64,000 nt of DNA from contig NC_051439.1 in NCBI RefSeq assembly GCF_001649575.2, positions 8,329,669 through 8,393,668 on the forward strand, in the 5' to 3' direction. Source of the DNA: Kryptolebias marmoratus (Eukaryota; Chordata; Actinopteri; Cyprinodontiformes; Rivulidae). Of the stretch, positions 47,201 to 63,369 are shown in pieces. The notes below the pieces were generated by a model that did no database searches, was not told where the DNA came from, and saw nothing but the letters and a program-made list of their open reading frames with translations. Numbering within the stretch: position 1 is the stretch's first letter; each line of letters opens with the position of its first letter. The position numbers and the translations under genes are program-made.

Positions 47201-50200
47201 CACACGTGGCTCACGCTTTGTTCAGCGGAAAGTGTTTTTTTTTTTTTTCACGTCAAAGCATTTGAGTTTAACGAACAAATCATCTTTTTAACTCTGGTCC
47301 TGTCTGCAGCAACTTAATTTGGAAGAACTTAGTTGTTAGTAACTGTCTGTACGAGTTTTAGCATACTAAAAATGTTTCTAGTTAGAAAATCATCCTGCTT
47401 TTAGTGCCTTATTGGCTTTAATTGTCAGAAAAATCCCAGAGTTCCTGGCTGCACGGGTCACGGAAAGCTGGGAAGAGTTGAATTTTTTTGGACGTTTAAT
47501 TAAATCCTGACAGTTTTACAACAGAAATCTGCTAAAAGTTGGTTGATGAAAGCATGTCTGCACCTAAAACGATCAGAAACTATTTTTATTAGGACGACAG
47601 GTAAAATGTAGGAGGCGGCCTAAACACTCTGAACCGACTGTCTATCCCTCCTCCTCCTCCTCCTCAGTGCTGCCGAGGAGCTGTCATGTCTCGGGGTGAT
47701 TCAGAAGAAGATGACGGTGAACGCCACAGATGACTCGTACGATAAGGCTCGTCAGAGCTTGGCTCAAGCCGAGGAAGAGACACGCAGCCGGGGGGCCATT
47801 GTCATCAAAAATGGAGCGCGCTACCAGGGTAAAGAATACAAGGAAACGCTCCGAACGTGCACGCTTATACAACAAACTCCAGCTCCTTAGCTGACTAGCC
47901 TAAAGACAGTTTTGTCCTGTTCTTATAACATCCAAAAAAAACCCACATTCAGCCATAAAAGACCGGTTGCTTTGGCAACAGCTGTAGTAAACAGACATTG
48001 TGTTTGCTTCCCGTTTTGTTTCCGCCGCGCGCTTTGTGTCCGTCTACCTGACAGTTCAACACATACACAAGCTCTGTTTGTACGAACCGTATCAATGCAT
48101 CCACTATGTTTGTTTAAGAAGCAATCATACAGTAAAAGCAGTGACAGGGCCTTTTTATTTCTGCTCCTGCTGATTTTGCAAGTCCAACCACCAAACCACT
48201 TCCTCCCCAGCAGATATGCGAGTCGCTGTCGTCTTCCCTCAGTGAAAGCACACATGACACGCTAATACTGTGTTACGTGCGAGGTTCGATGAGTGTCAGT
48301 TCAGGGGAAGTTTAAAAAAAAAAAAAAAACTACCTTACTCATGACAGGCTTGCGCAACTGTGGTTATTTCTTAAATTAGACGGCTGCTGTTTGCTCTCTG
48401 AGTTGTGCTTGTGCATCTTTGTGTCCCGGCTGTGGCTTTCTGATGGGGTGAAATGAGGTCTGCTCTATTTATTCTCTCTCTTTCTACACTTCTTCTTCCT
48501 CATCCAGCCTAATAAAATATATATATTTTTTTTTGGTAGAGTTGTCAACAGTGTTTTTCACTTCCCCTGCAGGTAAGAAGGTGACGGTGCGAGCTCCAGC
48601 CCCGGCTCTGGCCAAGCTGACCAAGCCCAAACACTCGTCTCACCCGCTCCTCGGCAGCATCAAGAGGGGCGTCGGCGTGTCGAGGCAGAGGAAGGGTCCC
48701 TGTCCTGTGAGCAGGACGAGCGGGGAGGGCGTCCAAGAGAGGCCCCTCAGGGAGAGAGTCATGCACTTGCTGGCCCTGAGGCCGTACAAGAGACCCGAGC
48801 TGATGCTGAGGCTGCAGAAAGATGGACTGACGGATGGAGACAAAGACGGACTGGACTCTGTGATGACGGAGGCAATATATATATTTTTTTTTGGCAATTT
48901 TCCCTAGTCAGCCTCAAATAAACAAGCATATAAAGAAGTGAGGAGAGTTGAGTTTGATGTTTTTTGTGTGGCCTGTGTTTGTCTGCAGGTTGGCCAGCCC
49001 AGTGGCAGAGACCGTACGTTTGTTCTGAGGGACAGTCTTTTTAAGGAGCTGCAGAAAGACTGGCCGGGCTACTCCACAGGGGACCAGCAGCTTCTTAAAC
49101 GCATCCTTGTCAGGTAAACGCAGATAAATCTTTTAGGAAATAAAAGATATGGTCAACCTTTCCCCCCCTGAAAGCCACAAAAGCTTCAAACTGAGTAAGA
49201 ACTTCAGGTGATACGCGATGTGATGACACTGTACCATAAATACAGCGGTGCCACATTTAGATAATCACAGTTTAGTGGTTACTACTAACTGAGTGCTCGT
49301 AAGAGAAGGAAACGGCAACAAACGGTTACTTTTAGACATTAAAATATGTTTGGAGAAAGTCAAGGAGCTCTCCAAGGCTCATCCTCGTTATTGGTTTCCT
49401 CCCTCAGCCACAGATTAACAGCTCTGCAGCCGAACGTCACCTGCTCACAGAACACTTTATAATTCAGGGGAGCAGCTTGGACGAAACCAGCAGACGGTGA
49501 ACGGATGGTAGCTACGCTCGCCGTTTATTCAGAATTCAGCGCAACACCTACCCAGCATGGCTATAACACTTTTTTTCCTGTGGCATCAGTTTGAAATCAA
49601 ACCTCAGCTGGGTGGTTTACACTCTGCTGTTTCCTGTGGAGTTACGTAGAGCTCTTTTTCCTGGTAGAAGAGGTGACTTTTTTAACCCTGATGTCACATC
49701 TTTATCCCCTGGGCTGCCACTACAGCAGGACCTGTTCATTAAAAACATTTAATAACTGGGGGAAACATTCACCATTGTTCACGTACAGCTCTTTCGTTGC
49801 AGACGGCTTTTCCAACCACAACAAAACCTCCTCTCGGTTCCCAAGGCCCAGGTCAGCCCGCTCCGAGACACCCCCAACTCGTCCCCAGCCCACCGTCCAA
49901 GACTCGCCCCCGTCGAGGACTGCACAGACCCGCTGGTCAGCAAGAAGCCCAGAATATCCCACTTGTTGAGCAGGACGGCAAGAGAAGATTCCGAGCCGAA
50001 GCCGTCTAGACACGCGGCTCCTAAAGAGACAGAAGTGAAAGCAGACGACGGGCGAGGAAACTCACTCGATCCCAAAAGACTCTTCGACTCGCTGTCAGCA
50101 GTCTGTCAACAGGAAGCAGCGGTGGATAAACGACTGGAGCCAGACGATTCTGCTCAAGAGGGGCCGAAAGACCCGACAGAACAACCGAAAACAGACTCTG

Positions 50201-51780
50201 ATCGCCCCCCGTCTCCGCTGACAGTGCCCGATCTGAGCAGACACACGGTGAAAAAGAAGAAGAGCAAACACAAACACAGGGAGCATGTAAGGAAACAGTT
50301 CCTATCACATTACGTGGCTTTCCTAGTTCATGAGACGCACGTGGTCATTTTATTTGTATTTTGTGTCTCAAGGACAAAGATGGATGTAGAGAAAGGAAAG
50401 AAAGAAGGAAAGACGACGGTTTAGAGGTTACAGACGACAAAGTCGCTCTGGACTGCACAGGTGAGGGCTGGCAGATTTACAACCCGAAGCATCAAGTTTT
50501 CTGTCTTCTTTCAACTCGCTGACGTTAATCTGTTTCAGAGCCGAGTGAAACATTGTTTGGCTCTAATGTGTCTCAAGAGGAAGCTGACGCAGCAGACTAT
50601 TTAGTGTAAGTTTGGTTCTTATTGTAGTTGCTTTCCCTACAAGCATTGATGGTTATTTTGCTCTCTTGATCAGCTCAGAATTTTATAAAATCACTAGCTG
50701 TAATTTGTCCTAAAACTGGAAGCCCGTTATACATGGGATTAAAAAGCTGAAGCTTCTATTTTTGAAGGATTTTCAGATGGGCTGGTTGTCTCTTCGGGGT
50801 TGATCGATTCAGTTAAAGTGAGGGTAGTCTTTCCTTCTCCGAACAGGAAGTACACGGCCATTTGCAGCCACAACCAGAGGCAGAGCTACAAACAAGACTT
50901 CAACAAGGAGTACAGCGAGTACAGGGATCTACACGCGCGCATCGACGGCGTGACGCGGCAGTTCATGGAGCTGGACATGCAACTCAAACGACTTCACCAC
51001 GACTCGCATAAATACAAGGTAAACAGCTTTTGGCTGTTCCGTTTTCAGGGGTCTCCACAGTGAGTCATCCTCCTCCATCTGACTCTGTCCTCTGTCCTCA
51101 CTCCGGCTACCTCCATGTCCTCTCTAACTGCATCCAGATGTCTCCTCTTTGTCTCTAACATCCTTCTACCAATATACCCACTGTCCCTCCTCTGCACATG
51201 TCCAAACCATCTCAGTCTGGCCTCTCTAACTTTATCTCCCAGTCCTTCAACCTGTGCTGTACCTCTGATGACCTCATTCCTAATCCTGTCCATCCTCGTC
51301 CCTCCCAAGGAGAACCTCAACATCTTCAGCTCTGCTACTTCCTGTTCTGTCTCTTGTCTTTTTGTCTCCAAATCCTACAACACAGCTGCTTTCACCACTG
51401 TCTGTAAACCAAAGAACTGCATGTGTGTAATTACTTTATTTGTTGCCACTTGAATGGTTTTAGATTTATTGTACTTGACTGACTGATACATTGGATTTAT
51501 TCACATTTTTTTCTCACAGACGGTTCGGAATAAAATTCTTCAAGAGTACCGGAAAATTAAAAAGGTAACTTTCCTGTTTCAAGACGACTTTACTCAACAG
51601 TAAACACATCCACTTTGCTCAAAGATAATCTTTTTTTTTTCTTTCTTTTAGTCGAACCCTAACTACAATCAGGACAAGGTTCGCTGTGAATATCTACACA
51701 ACAAACTGGCTCACATCAAGAAACTCATATCAGACTTCGACCAGCAGCAGCTCACTGCAGACCACGACTTTCCCAAATGA
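44170..51780 (+). CDS. ell: RNA polymerase II elongation factor ELL
   Basis: Super/little elongation complex subunit that suppresses Pol II pausing in the nucleus. Twelve coding exons: 44170-44304, 46894-46938, 47057-47178, 47668-47828, 48573-48871, 48989-49113, 49803-50286, 50373-50460, 50539-50605, 50847-51018, 51520-51564, 51652-51780; phases join, 623 aa (human ELL about 621). The N-terminal ELL domain is seen in VSVFHVKLTDSA, DNPHGSFDC, ATDDSYDKARQSLAQAEEE and RPLRERVMHLLALRPYKRPE...KDWPGYSTGDQQLLKR. A variable linker carries DPLVSKKPRISHL and a KKKKSKHKHRE stretch. The C-terminal occludin/ELL domain is QRQSYKQDF...YSEYRDLHARID and RCEYLHNKLAHIKKLI. ELL is preferred over ELL2 by length and by linkage to ssbp4. 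Intron 5 appears to start with GC (see findings). Confidence 0.95.
44305..46893 (+). other. ell intron 1, carrying a Tc1/mariner deletion derivative
   Basis: A 2.6 kb intron with GTGGGT donor. Its first 300 bp remain GC-rich. The only recognised element is the nonautonomous transposon at about 45826-46450. The rest shows no coding signal. Confidence 0.6.
45826..46450. mobile_element. Internally deleted Tc1/mariner element with long terminal inverted repeats
   Basis: The ends are inverted copies: the left has 'acagaaggcaatgattttca' and the right, reversed, 'acagagtgcaatcattttca'. Between them are remnants of a transposase gene in plus orientation, for example 'tgatggactcaggaacactt', 'gccaaagctcatttaagatg'-like and 'ctgatggtatgggggtgcat', but the coding region is far too short and frame-broken. 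I recall full-length relatives in many fish. Confidence 0.75.
51030..51420 (-). mobile_element. Non-LTR retrotransposon (LINE) 3' fragment in ell intron 10
   Basis: The minus strand encodes a broken end of a LINE ORF2: MDRIRNEVIRGTAQVEG, EARLRWFGHVQRRDSGYIGR and EDMEVAGVRTEDRVRWRRM, a C-terminal reverse-transcriptase region common in fish LINEs. It is truncated and not the same element as the Rex3-like copy at 37663-38626. It starts just after the exon 10 donor (51019). Confidence 0.75.
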
Positions 51781-52630
51781 GGAGCTCGACGGGAGGGAAT
51801 TAGTCGAGAAACATTTAGAGGCGACAGAAGTCCCGCGCTGCTGAGCTCAGTGCCGACAACTTGCAGTTTTCATGGCGGAACGTCGTCTGAAGAGATCTGC
51901 AGCAAAGGCCGGCACAGTTGGGGGTCAAAGGTGAAATTCAGCGATCTTTGAAATGGATTTCTTAAAGGGCTGATACGACACTAACCTGGTACTGCCGCAG
52001 GCGAAAGAACGGAACAGTTCTGCGAAAGCTCTTAAAACTAGAAACAGACGTGGAGACACGGTGCTAAGCCTAAAAACATTTGTAGAGCCCCATCAAACGT
52101 GTTTTCTTTTTTTTTTTTTGATGAAGTATTGTTAACGTCTTCGGTTTTCTGGTTCAGTGTTCACCTTTCAAGCTGAGAAAACTGCATGCTGTACATATTC
52201 AGAAAGATCACACAAATTGTCAGGTGAGGATTTCTTGTAATGGCAGCTATGATGCAGACGCGTCCTTAAAAAACGTCTGTCTTTCAGTATTCTTTGGGTT
52301 TAGTGGATTATCACTGTTCTTGGTTCTCCATCAGCTGGTTCTAATGAATCTGTTGTTCCCAATTTAAACAGGATTCATTGTTTTTCACTGGTCTTATCCT
52401 TCAGTTTGTATTTGTTTTTATCTTCTGTCATCATATAGTGTTAGCTTTAAGTGTAAGCGGGGAATGTAAATTATGAGCCACACACTTAGTTTTCATAGAA
52501 ACTAAATTACTGATGTAATACTGTAGGCTGAGATGTGAAGAAAATGCATGCTGTGTTTCTCACAGAGTGCATGATGAATAAATTAAAAGATGTTGTCAAG
52601 TTTTAGCAAATAAATTTGTACTGAGTTTTG
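51781..52630 (+). other. ell: ell 3' UTR with two poly(A) signals
   Basis: About 0.85 kb of noncoding sequence after TGA. AATAAA occurs at 52577-52582 and 52609-52614, close together, which suggests cleavage near 52630. Extent is inferred. Confidence 0.65.
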
Positions 52631-53124
52631 TTTTTGTTTCTAGATTTGGTACTGTCTCCAAGTTTCTTCCAGATCTTTCCTCAGTTGGATCTTATTGTGC
52701 ATTTTTTAGTTTTAAAGCCTCTCCTTCAGCTCTATAATCATTAATCTGTTGGTAATTTATGCCATGTTTACAGCTCTTCTGCAGCACAAAATATGAAAAA
52801 TATGTTTAGTTTAAGTATGTATTATCTACTATTATATGCACAATCAATTGCAGGCTGTTGTAGCCTTTTTAATAATACAAAATGTGGACAATTTACCTCA
52901 ACAAGCAACATATAAACATTCATTAACATTATTTTTACTTGATGCAGAGTACCTAGAAATATGCCACAATAAGAGAAACTGTGCAATGATGTTGTGCTGA
53001 ATTATCAGCATTTTATAGATTTATTTGTAGAAAGTGATTATAAACCAAAACAATTTCAGACAAGATGCAGAACAGGAATGAAAACGTTCAGTTGGCTAAA
53101 AAGGTAAACAAATAAGACTAGAAA
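52631..53124. other. Short intergenic spacer between ell and d2hgdh
   Basis: About 0.5 kb of AT-rich sequence with no recognised repeat or ORF. The two genes run in the same direction. Confidence 0.6.
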
Positions 53125-53393
53125 CCTCATTGGCTGCTGCATCACCTAGAAAGCTTTGCGCCTATTGGCTCAATTTGCAAGCCGCTCACTGATTGGTCCG
53201 TTCTGTTGCTTCTGTTACCTTTAACCCCAGTCGCAGCTTCCGGCACTCGCTAGCATGCTAGTTGTAAACAAACTCAAGTCTTTTATTTCTCGCCTGCCCT
53301 TGAACCCAATGACAAATGTTGGACAGTGATATGACACGGAAAACAAAACAGGACGTGGACGGAGGGCTGCGCGTAATTAGGTGAACATTTACG
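53125..53393 (+). promoter_or_regulatory. d2hgdh: d2hgdh promoter and 5' noncoding exon
   Basis: Three inverted CCAAT boxes (ATTGG at 53129-53133, 53164-53168 and 53192-53196) at about 30-bp spacing precede a GC-richer stretch. A GTGAGT donor at 53394 pairs with the acceptor AG at 53640-53641 before the start codon exon. This supports a first noncoding exon ending at 53393; its start is not known. Confidence 0.6.
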
Positions 53394-53677
53394 GTGAGTA
53401 AAACACTATTTTTCTTTTGAAAGCGCTTCAGCTAAGCTAACAAACAATGCAGGTGCCAGAACATAAAGTGGCATTATTAACTACTGTATGAAGCTATTTT
53501 GGTCCTAAAGGTATAAGTAATATAATTTAATTTGAAATGTTTCTGTTAAGACATTTGTCAGGGTGCTTTATAAACATAAGACGAAACACCTTAAGTTGAA
53601 ACTGTAAGCTTATGCCTAGTTTCAACCTTTTTATCCTGCAGCTTGTCTTGCCACCTCTTCATACCGTCACTCCAGTC

Positions 53678-56500
53678 ATGTTGAGAATTCTCCAGAGAAC
53701 ATCAAGGCTGAGAAGAGCTCCAAGACACTTGTGCCTCCAAAGCCCTGCCTCATGCACAGCACAGTTTTTACCTGTGGGCTCCCAGAGGCCTCCCCCCATC
53801 TGGGGCTCTGCACAGCTTGTGCTCTTTTCCCACAAGTTGCACAACGGAACGGATCAGTCTCCCGCTGCAGCTCCGGAGAGACGGACTTTCTCCAGAGTAT
53901 CTGAGGACGATTTGGCCTTTTTCAGGAAGATCCTACCAGGCAGGGCCATCACTGACCCTGACCTGGTGGAGTCCAGTAATGTGGACTGGCTTAAGTCTGT
54001 GAGAGGTGAACCATAGACCTGAATTAAACCTCTTTTTGCGTTGTGTAACAAATAACTCAGGTTTATTGTGTTGTAGATTTTATTATTTTATTCGTACGTC
54101 TGCAGGGTCAAGTGAAGTGTTGCTGAGACCTCAAACAACAGAGGAAATATCGCAAATTCTCAGGTAAGCGGCAAACAGTAAGTACATAAATCCAAGTGTT
54201 TATCTCTTATTTTTTGTTGTTTTTCATTTAATAGATACTGTAACAGTCGCAACCTGGCTGTAAACCCTCAAGGAGGTAACACAGGGCTGGTGGGCGGCAG
54301 CGTGCCAGTTTATGATGAGATCATCCTCTCCACCTCCCTTATGAACAACATAGTTTCATTTGATAACATCTCTGGTAAAATTCAAACTTTTACCCAAAAC
54401 AAACGATCCGTTACAAAAAGGGGGAAAACGATTTGAAAATCATGCTTGGATGTCGTTTTCTTTTTCAGGTATTCTTACCTGTCAGGCAGGTTGCATTTTG
54501 GAGAGCTTGTCCCTCTTCCTGGAGGAGAGAGACCACATCATGCCACTGGATCTTGGGGCAAAAGGCAGTTGCCAGATCGGGGGCAACGTGGCAACTAATG
54601 CAGGCGGGCTGCGGCTGCTGCGATACGGCTCATTGCATGGCACGGTTCTGGGCCTTGAAGTGGTGAGCACGTATATATGAGAAACTCTGAGCATTTTTAG
54701 AAAAAGCTGTGTAAAAATTATGCCCTTCTGTTTGCTGTTGAATGGACAAACCCTCCTTTATTTTTTCTATTTGTTTGTGAACTGCCGTTTGCTTTTTTGG
54801 CTCCATTATATTGGTCATTCTGGAGCCAGAAGTGACGAAATTTAAACAAGTTCCAATCATCAGCTTCATGTCTGACAGCAGTTTGTTTTGTCTTCCGTTT
54901 ATGTGTCCTCCTGATGATCCGGGACACCTGAGTAGGTGCTGGCAGATGGACGGGTGCTGGACTGCTTGGCCACGCTGCGAAAAGATAACACGGGATACGA
55001 CCTGAAACAGCTCTTCATCGGCTCAGAAGGCACTTTGGGAGTCATCACCGCCGTCTCCATCCTTTGTCCTCGCAAACCAAAATCTGTTAATGTGGTTTTC
55101 CTAGGTGGGATTACCGTCGTTTCTCACATCTGTGAATGTAAAGAGACAGCTTCAAAGTGTTGAGTTGAGTCCGTGCTTCTGCTTTTAGGGTGCAAGACCT
55201 TCGAGCAGCTGCTGAAGACGTTCCAGCTCTGCAGAGGCATGCTGGGAGAAATTCTGTCCGCCTTCGAGTTCCTTGACAGTGAATGCATGAGGCTGCTGAA
55301 CACACACCTCAAACTGGCCAATCCCATCTCTGGTACACATCCACACATGCATACATGTGACCGGTAGGGGAGAATCAAACACATAAAAGCCAGTCTCTTT
55401 TTCTCTGGTCTGCAGCTTGCCCCTTCTACATTGTTATAGAAACATCCGGATCCGATCCGAGTCACGATGCGCAGAAGCTTCACAACTTTCTGGAGGAAGC
55501 AATCACGTCATTGTTGGTTACTGATGGGACTGTTGCAACCGAGGAGTCAAAAATAAAGGTAACCTCATCTTTTGGTTCTTTAAACTTGTACCTTTTGTGA
55601 GCTAACTAAGTAAAAGTGCCATAACACAAATGAGTACGTTTCATTATTTGTCAGTTCTTTAAGTAGTTGTTTTAGTTATTAGACAATTGAGATCGCACAA
55701 TTACTTGTCATTTTTTACAGGGTTAAATTATTTCACTGAACTAGTTGCTTAAAACCAAATAAACTCTTCTCTTTAAAGTATTACTTAAGTATTTAATAAA
55801 TGAATGAGCTTAAGAATATTCTTAAGAGACCATTAATGATTTGGAGGGATCTTTGAGATTTTTTAGTATAAAATCACATTTCCATGTTCTTTTTTTTTTA
55901 GTATAAGTTGGTCTCATAGGTAAAAAAAAAAAAAAAAAAAAAGATGGATGTATTCAGCCTTTCCATTTCCACCTTTCCAGGCCCTGTGGTCTCTGCGTGA
56001 ACGCGTCACTGAGGCGCTGACTCATGAGGGCTTCAACTACAAGTACGACATTTCACTTCCCGTGGAGCGGATCTACCAGCTGGTGACAGACACGAGGCAG
56101 CACCTGGGAGGCCGAGCTAAGAGTGTGATGGGATACGGCCATCTTGGTAAGACCTCCATGTTTTTTTTTTTTTTGTTTCTTTGTTTTGACCCCTTTTCCT
56201 CCTCATCCTCATCTGTCGTTCCCCACCCACTCTGTAGGTGACGGCAACCTCCACCTAAATATCACTTCTCCCGCCAAGGACCCCGCCCTCCTGGCCACCA
56301 TCGAGCCATTTGTTTACGAATGGACCGCCAGGTACCACGGCAGCATCAGCGCAGAACACGGACTAGGCCTGAAAAAGAGGAACTACATCTACTACAGTAA
56401 GTCGAGCCAGGCTGTGGCCCTAATGGGTCACATCAAGGCCATGCTGGACCCCAAAGGAATCCTCAACCCGTACAAGACTTTACCAGATAATCTAAAATGA
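53678..56500 (+). CDS. d2hgdh: D-2-hydroxyglutarate dehydrogenase, mitochondrial
   Basis: Mitochondrial FAD enzyme oxidising D-2-hydroxyglutarate to 2-oxoglutarate, passing electrons to the ETF chain. Nine coding exons: 53678-54005, 54106-54163, 54235-54374, 54469-54662, 54936-55104, 55189-55332, 55416-55558, 55981-56146, 56238-56500; all phases join, 534 aa (human about 521). The N-terminus ([17 protein letters not shown]) is Arg-rich and lacks acidic residues, as a mitochondrial presequence should. The FAD-binding PCMH domain shows [40 protein letters not shown] and [17 protein letters not shown]. The C-terminal FAD-oxidase domain holds the metal-site histidines in [13 protein letters not shown] and the SAEHGLG motif. 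The ATG at 53678 is chosen because the upstream in-frame ATG (53612) lies in the intron before the 53642 exon start. Confidence 0.96.
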
Positions 56501-56730
56501 ATGAGGTAACAGAACTCTCCCAGGAGCTAATTTAATCTCTAACCTCACTACACATGGCTTGTGTGGTACTGATTTCCTTGTCCTGGTGTACACTGTTGCA
56601 CATTGATTAATTTTTAGATAAACTTTTAAAGTCCTGTCCATCTCTTTGAATTAGTAAAGAGCAATGATGAACGATTACAAAAAATATTCCTACAGAGATC
56701 TAATAAAATCATAACACAAGCGGACAAATT
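56501..56730 (+). other. d2hgdh: d2hgdh 3' UTR, short
   Basis: Noncoding sequence ending at AATAAA 56702-56707. It almost meets the end of the convergent acvr1l gene. Confidence 0.65.
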
Positions 56731-56739
56731 AGGCAACAG

Positions 56740-57982
56740 TGCAGTAAATGTTTTATTACATATAAAAAAGACAAAGCAACTTTTTTTTTCCTCCTTAAAA
56801 CAAAGTCAGCATTTGTGAACTAACTTCTTTGTACACCTAGGCAGCTTCTTAGTTTTAAAAAACGAGTTCTTAAATAAAACGGTTTCCAATGAAAACGGAC
56901 TGTTTCGCTTTATCATTCAGCCATTTTGTACAGTGGGGCATTACTGGAGACAAGGGGGCGTCCGGTTTGCTACATAAAGACTCCATCGTCATCGTAATTA
57001 ATAAATGATGGGAGGAAAAAACAAAACTAGCTGCATTACAAGCTGGTTCCTCTCTGCTTGGTCTTAGGAAATGTGCCCAGCAGAGAAGATATGTTCACTT
57101 TATTTTCCTATTTAAAAACACAAGTTTCCATTAAGAGCTACTTTTCTTCTTACGTTTCTTCTCTTTAAACCACCAGTGTAAACACGTAGCTGTAGTGTTT
57201 CATCCAGTAATTTTCATACAAGAAACGTCCTGTTTTTTCCCCAGTATTTCTCATCAAATCACTTCCCATCTGATAGTGTCATAAAGGGTATACAAAGTCC
57301 AATAAAGTTGATGCCTATATGTGTTTACAGTTTCATACACCAGTCCTACATATATCCTCAGTAGTGTGGTAACAGTGGAGATTTCATACATAAATATCAT
57401 AGTACTTTTTTTAAAAACAAGGTTGAATCTAGTGGCTCTTTTTCCTTTTGGATGTGAACATTTTATGTTTGTGGCAACAGTTGGCTTGCTCTAATAAAGC
57501 TAAATGAGTGGAGTAGGTTTGATTGTCTCTGAGCAGAACGCCACATGCCGAAGATGAAAAAGAATAAAATAAATAAAAACGGTGGCTGGAGATCAGAAAC
57601 TGAACAGCAAGAGATGCTCGGTATAGAGTGTTTTTGACGTGTGGAGGAAGGCCAAACCCAGAGCGGGCAAACATTGTGCATTAAAGCAATGTGACTGGGT
57701 CGTACGCTGCACACCGCCCGGTCACATTGTGTAACAGACCACAGTTCAGGTCAGTGGGAGCACAGTGACGACTGGTTCGTGTCCCACAGCAAAAGCTGGC
57801 TTTTTTTCAGACTCGACACGTCCGCACATCTTTTAGGGCTTCCAAGTCAAACAGAGGGATGTCAGTGGAAGGCAGCCGCAGGAAGAGGAAGAGAGAGGGA
57901 GAAGGTTAACTAGGAGTCTTCATTGTTCCTTCTGATTACTACCCCCCCCCCCATGCAGCTGCCTCCGACTCCCCTCTCCTCC
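56740..57982 (-). other. acvr1l: acvr1l 3' UTR (extent inferred)
   Basis: About 1.2 kb of noncoding sequence after the acvr1l stop codon, with no repeat recognised. A short ORF at 57429-57714 on the minus strand has no family resemblance. Confidence 0.5.
56752..56757 (-). terminator. Candidate poly(A) signal of acvr1l (minus strand)
   Basis: TTTATT on the plus strand (AATAAA on the minus strand), 45 bp beyond the d2hgdh signal at 56702-56707. It is the most distal of several candidates; another TTTATT lies near 57099. Confidence 0.45.
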
Positions 57983-61373
<3,391 letters not shown>

Positions 61374-61384
61374 GTTTCAGCGCA
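61374..61384 (-). other. acvr1l: 5' UTR part of acvr1l exon 2
   Basis: On the minus strand a TCTTAG acceptor ends at 61385, leaving 11 bases before the ATG at 61373. This implies at least one noncoding upstream exon, probably in 63370-63720. Confidence 0.6.
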
Positions 61385-63369
61385 CTAAGACAGAGGAGAA
61401 GCCAGACAGAGTTCAAATGAGTACACAGCTGCAAAGTAGATAATCACATTTACTCCTCTTCTGTGTTGTCAGACACCATCATGGCTTCAGGCAGACTGGA
61501 GGAAACAAACTATGATGGTGGAATGAGCTTCCTGCTCATCTTTCAGGGTCTCAAAGAGAAAACGTTGTGATTTGAATTAAACTATAAGCTTCGTTAGGCT
61601 TAGGTGTTCAGAACTACAGATTTAAACATTTTTCAACAAGCCTACGGTCTAAATACACCGGGAATATTTCAAGTCAGGTGGAGAGGTTGTGTGTCCTGTT
61701 GAGTGATGCAATTTCATCTGTCTGTCAGCCAATCACAGCTCATTTTTTAATCCAGCAATCCAGACTGAAAGGTTCTGAAACATTTTTGTTTTTTTTTTCT
61801 ATAAAATGTCATAACATACATGATGAATACAAAACAAACTTTGCAATTTTTGCATTCACACCTGAGATTAGAAAGTGCTTCAGTTTCTTTTAAGTATCAT
61901 CTCACACGACTGTGAGTGCTGGAGACAAGTTGGTGACTCAAAATTGCGGGAAAATGACAAGAAACCAGGCAAATTTGTCCGTTGCAGTTTCACTGAATTC
62001 ACGACCAAGTGACCAACGAGCCGTGTGGCTGCGTTTTTGAAAATCACTGCCCATTATTGTGCACACGGCTTGCAAATCTGCATTCTTGGCCATGCGCAGT
62101 ATTTTGTTGTCCACCTCCGCCCACATCACACCCGCCTCGGCTCGCATCGGCAGCTGTCCCCACATTTCTGATTTTATCTGCTGGAGTACACTTCTGAAAC
62201 CAAGCTGGGCAGATCTGGACCCATGTTTCGATAATTATGATCGATCATCGTCGCAGCTTTTAGATTTCTACATTAGCCTTGAATGTTTTCTGTCCTTGAG
62301 TCAAAAACACAGCTGGAGCGCTCCCGCGATGAGACTCAGATTGGTTTGAGACGCCTCTCGAGAAACGCCGCGAACGTCACGAGACATCCTGGAGACTCCA
62401 AGGCGAACGCTGTTCACTAACCAGTTGCATCATATAAACAATTATTTCATGAACACTTGTCAAACATAGAACTATAAGTTGCACTAACACAAAAAAACTC
62501 ACAAACATGAGCACTTTGTCCTGCAAAAGACTTTTGTGTCACACCAATGTTTAAGTCTTGTTTAGTGCATTTTAATGCAATAATTTCACTGTGATAGTCA
62601 ATCTTTCTCATGTATAAAAATAACTTTGCATACCAAAGTCTGCTGCAAGCTAGATAACTACAACATGATAAAAGCACATCACAAGGAAACTCCAGTGTCA
62701 GTGATCGGTTACTGATCAGATTTTGCAGATGAATATTTTAACCACTAACCCACCAGACTTCAATTACAGGCCAGGGGGATACTCAAAATCAATACGAGAA
62801 AATGGGATTCAGCCTTTATTTCCCCTTGGTTGATGAAAAACAAAAAGAAACACAAGAAGGAGATAAAAAAGGACTGATATCTGGTCCTAATATCTGGACA
62901 GCTGGAGAAGTAGCGTCAAAAAGCAACTGTTTTCACTCAAAATTAGCAGAAAGAGCTGCAACAAACAATCAGTCATGTTTAGATGGTTTATAAAACACTT
63001 CATGTGTTTATTTTGTTCTTATATAATTTTAGAAAATGGTACAACTTTTTTAAAAATATGTTTTTATAATGTGTTGGGCTAGGTCCCCCGGTGCTTTCAG
63101 AGCCTAACACCGCCTCTGAGTTAAATTAAACAACTCTAAATAAATCTGAATTACCACAGAGTCTTTATTTTTTCGTAGTCATGTGGCTGCTTAATGAGCT
63201 AATATCTATTATTACTACAAAAGGGAAATGTAATCAGCCGTATCTGGTTCGTACCGAAGCGTGGACTAAAACACGTCTACATTTTAAATTTAAACACCGT
63301 AGTCTCTAGTGTCTGACCTACAGAGCCACCAGGAGCTGTTTCACTGTAAAGCTGCCCTAATGAAGATTG
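61385..63369 (-). other. Probable acvr1l intron 1
   Basis: About 2 kb with no coding sequence recognised. The segment 61930-62420 is richer in CpG than its surroundings and may be an old repeat; I could not identify it. 62430-63360 is AT-rich. Confidence 0.5.

Noticed and set aside
53612..53677. Upstream in-frame ATG for d2hgdh
   Set aside because: It lies before an acceptor AG (53640-53641) and so in the intron; the ATG at 53678 gives a typical presequence.
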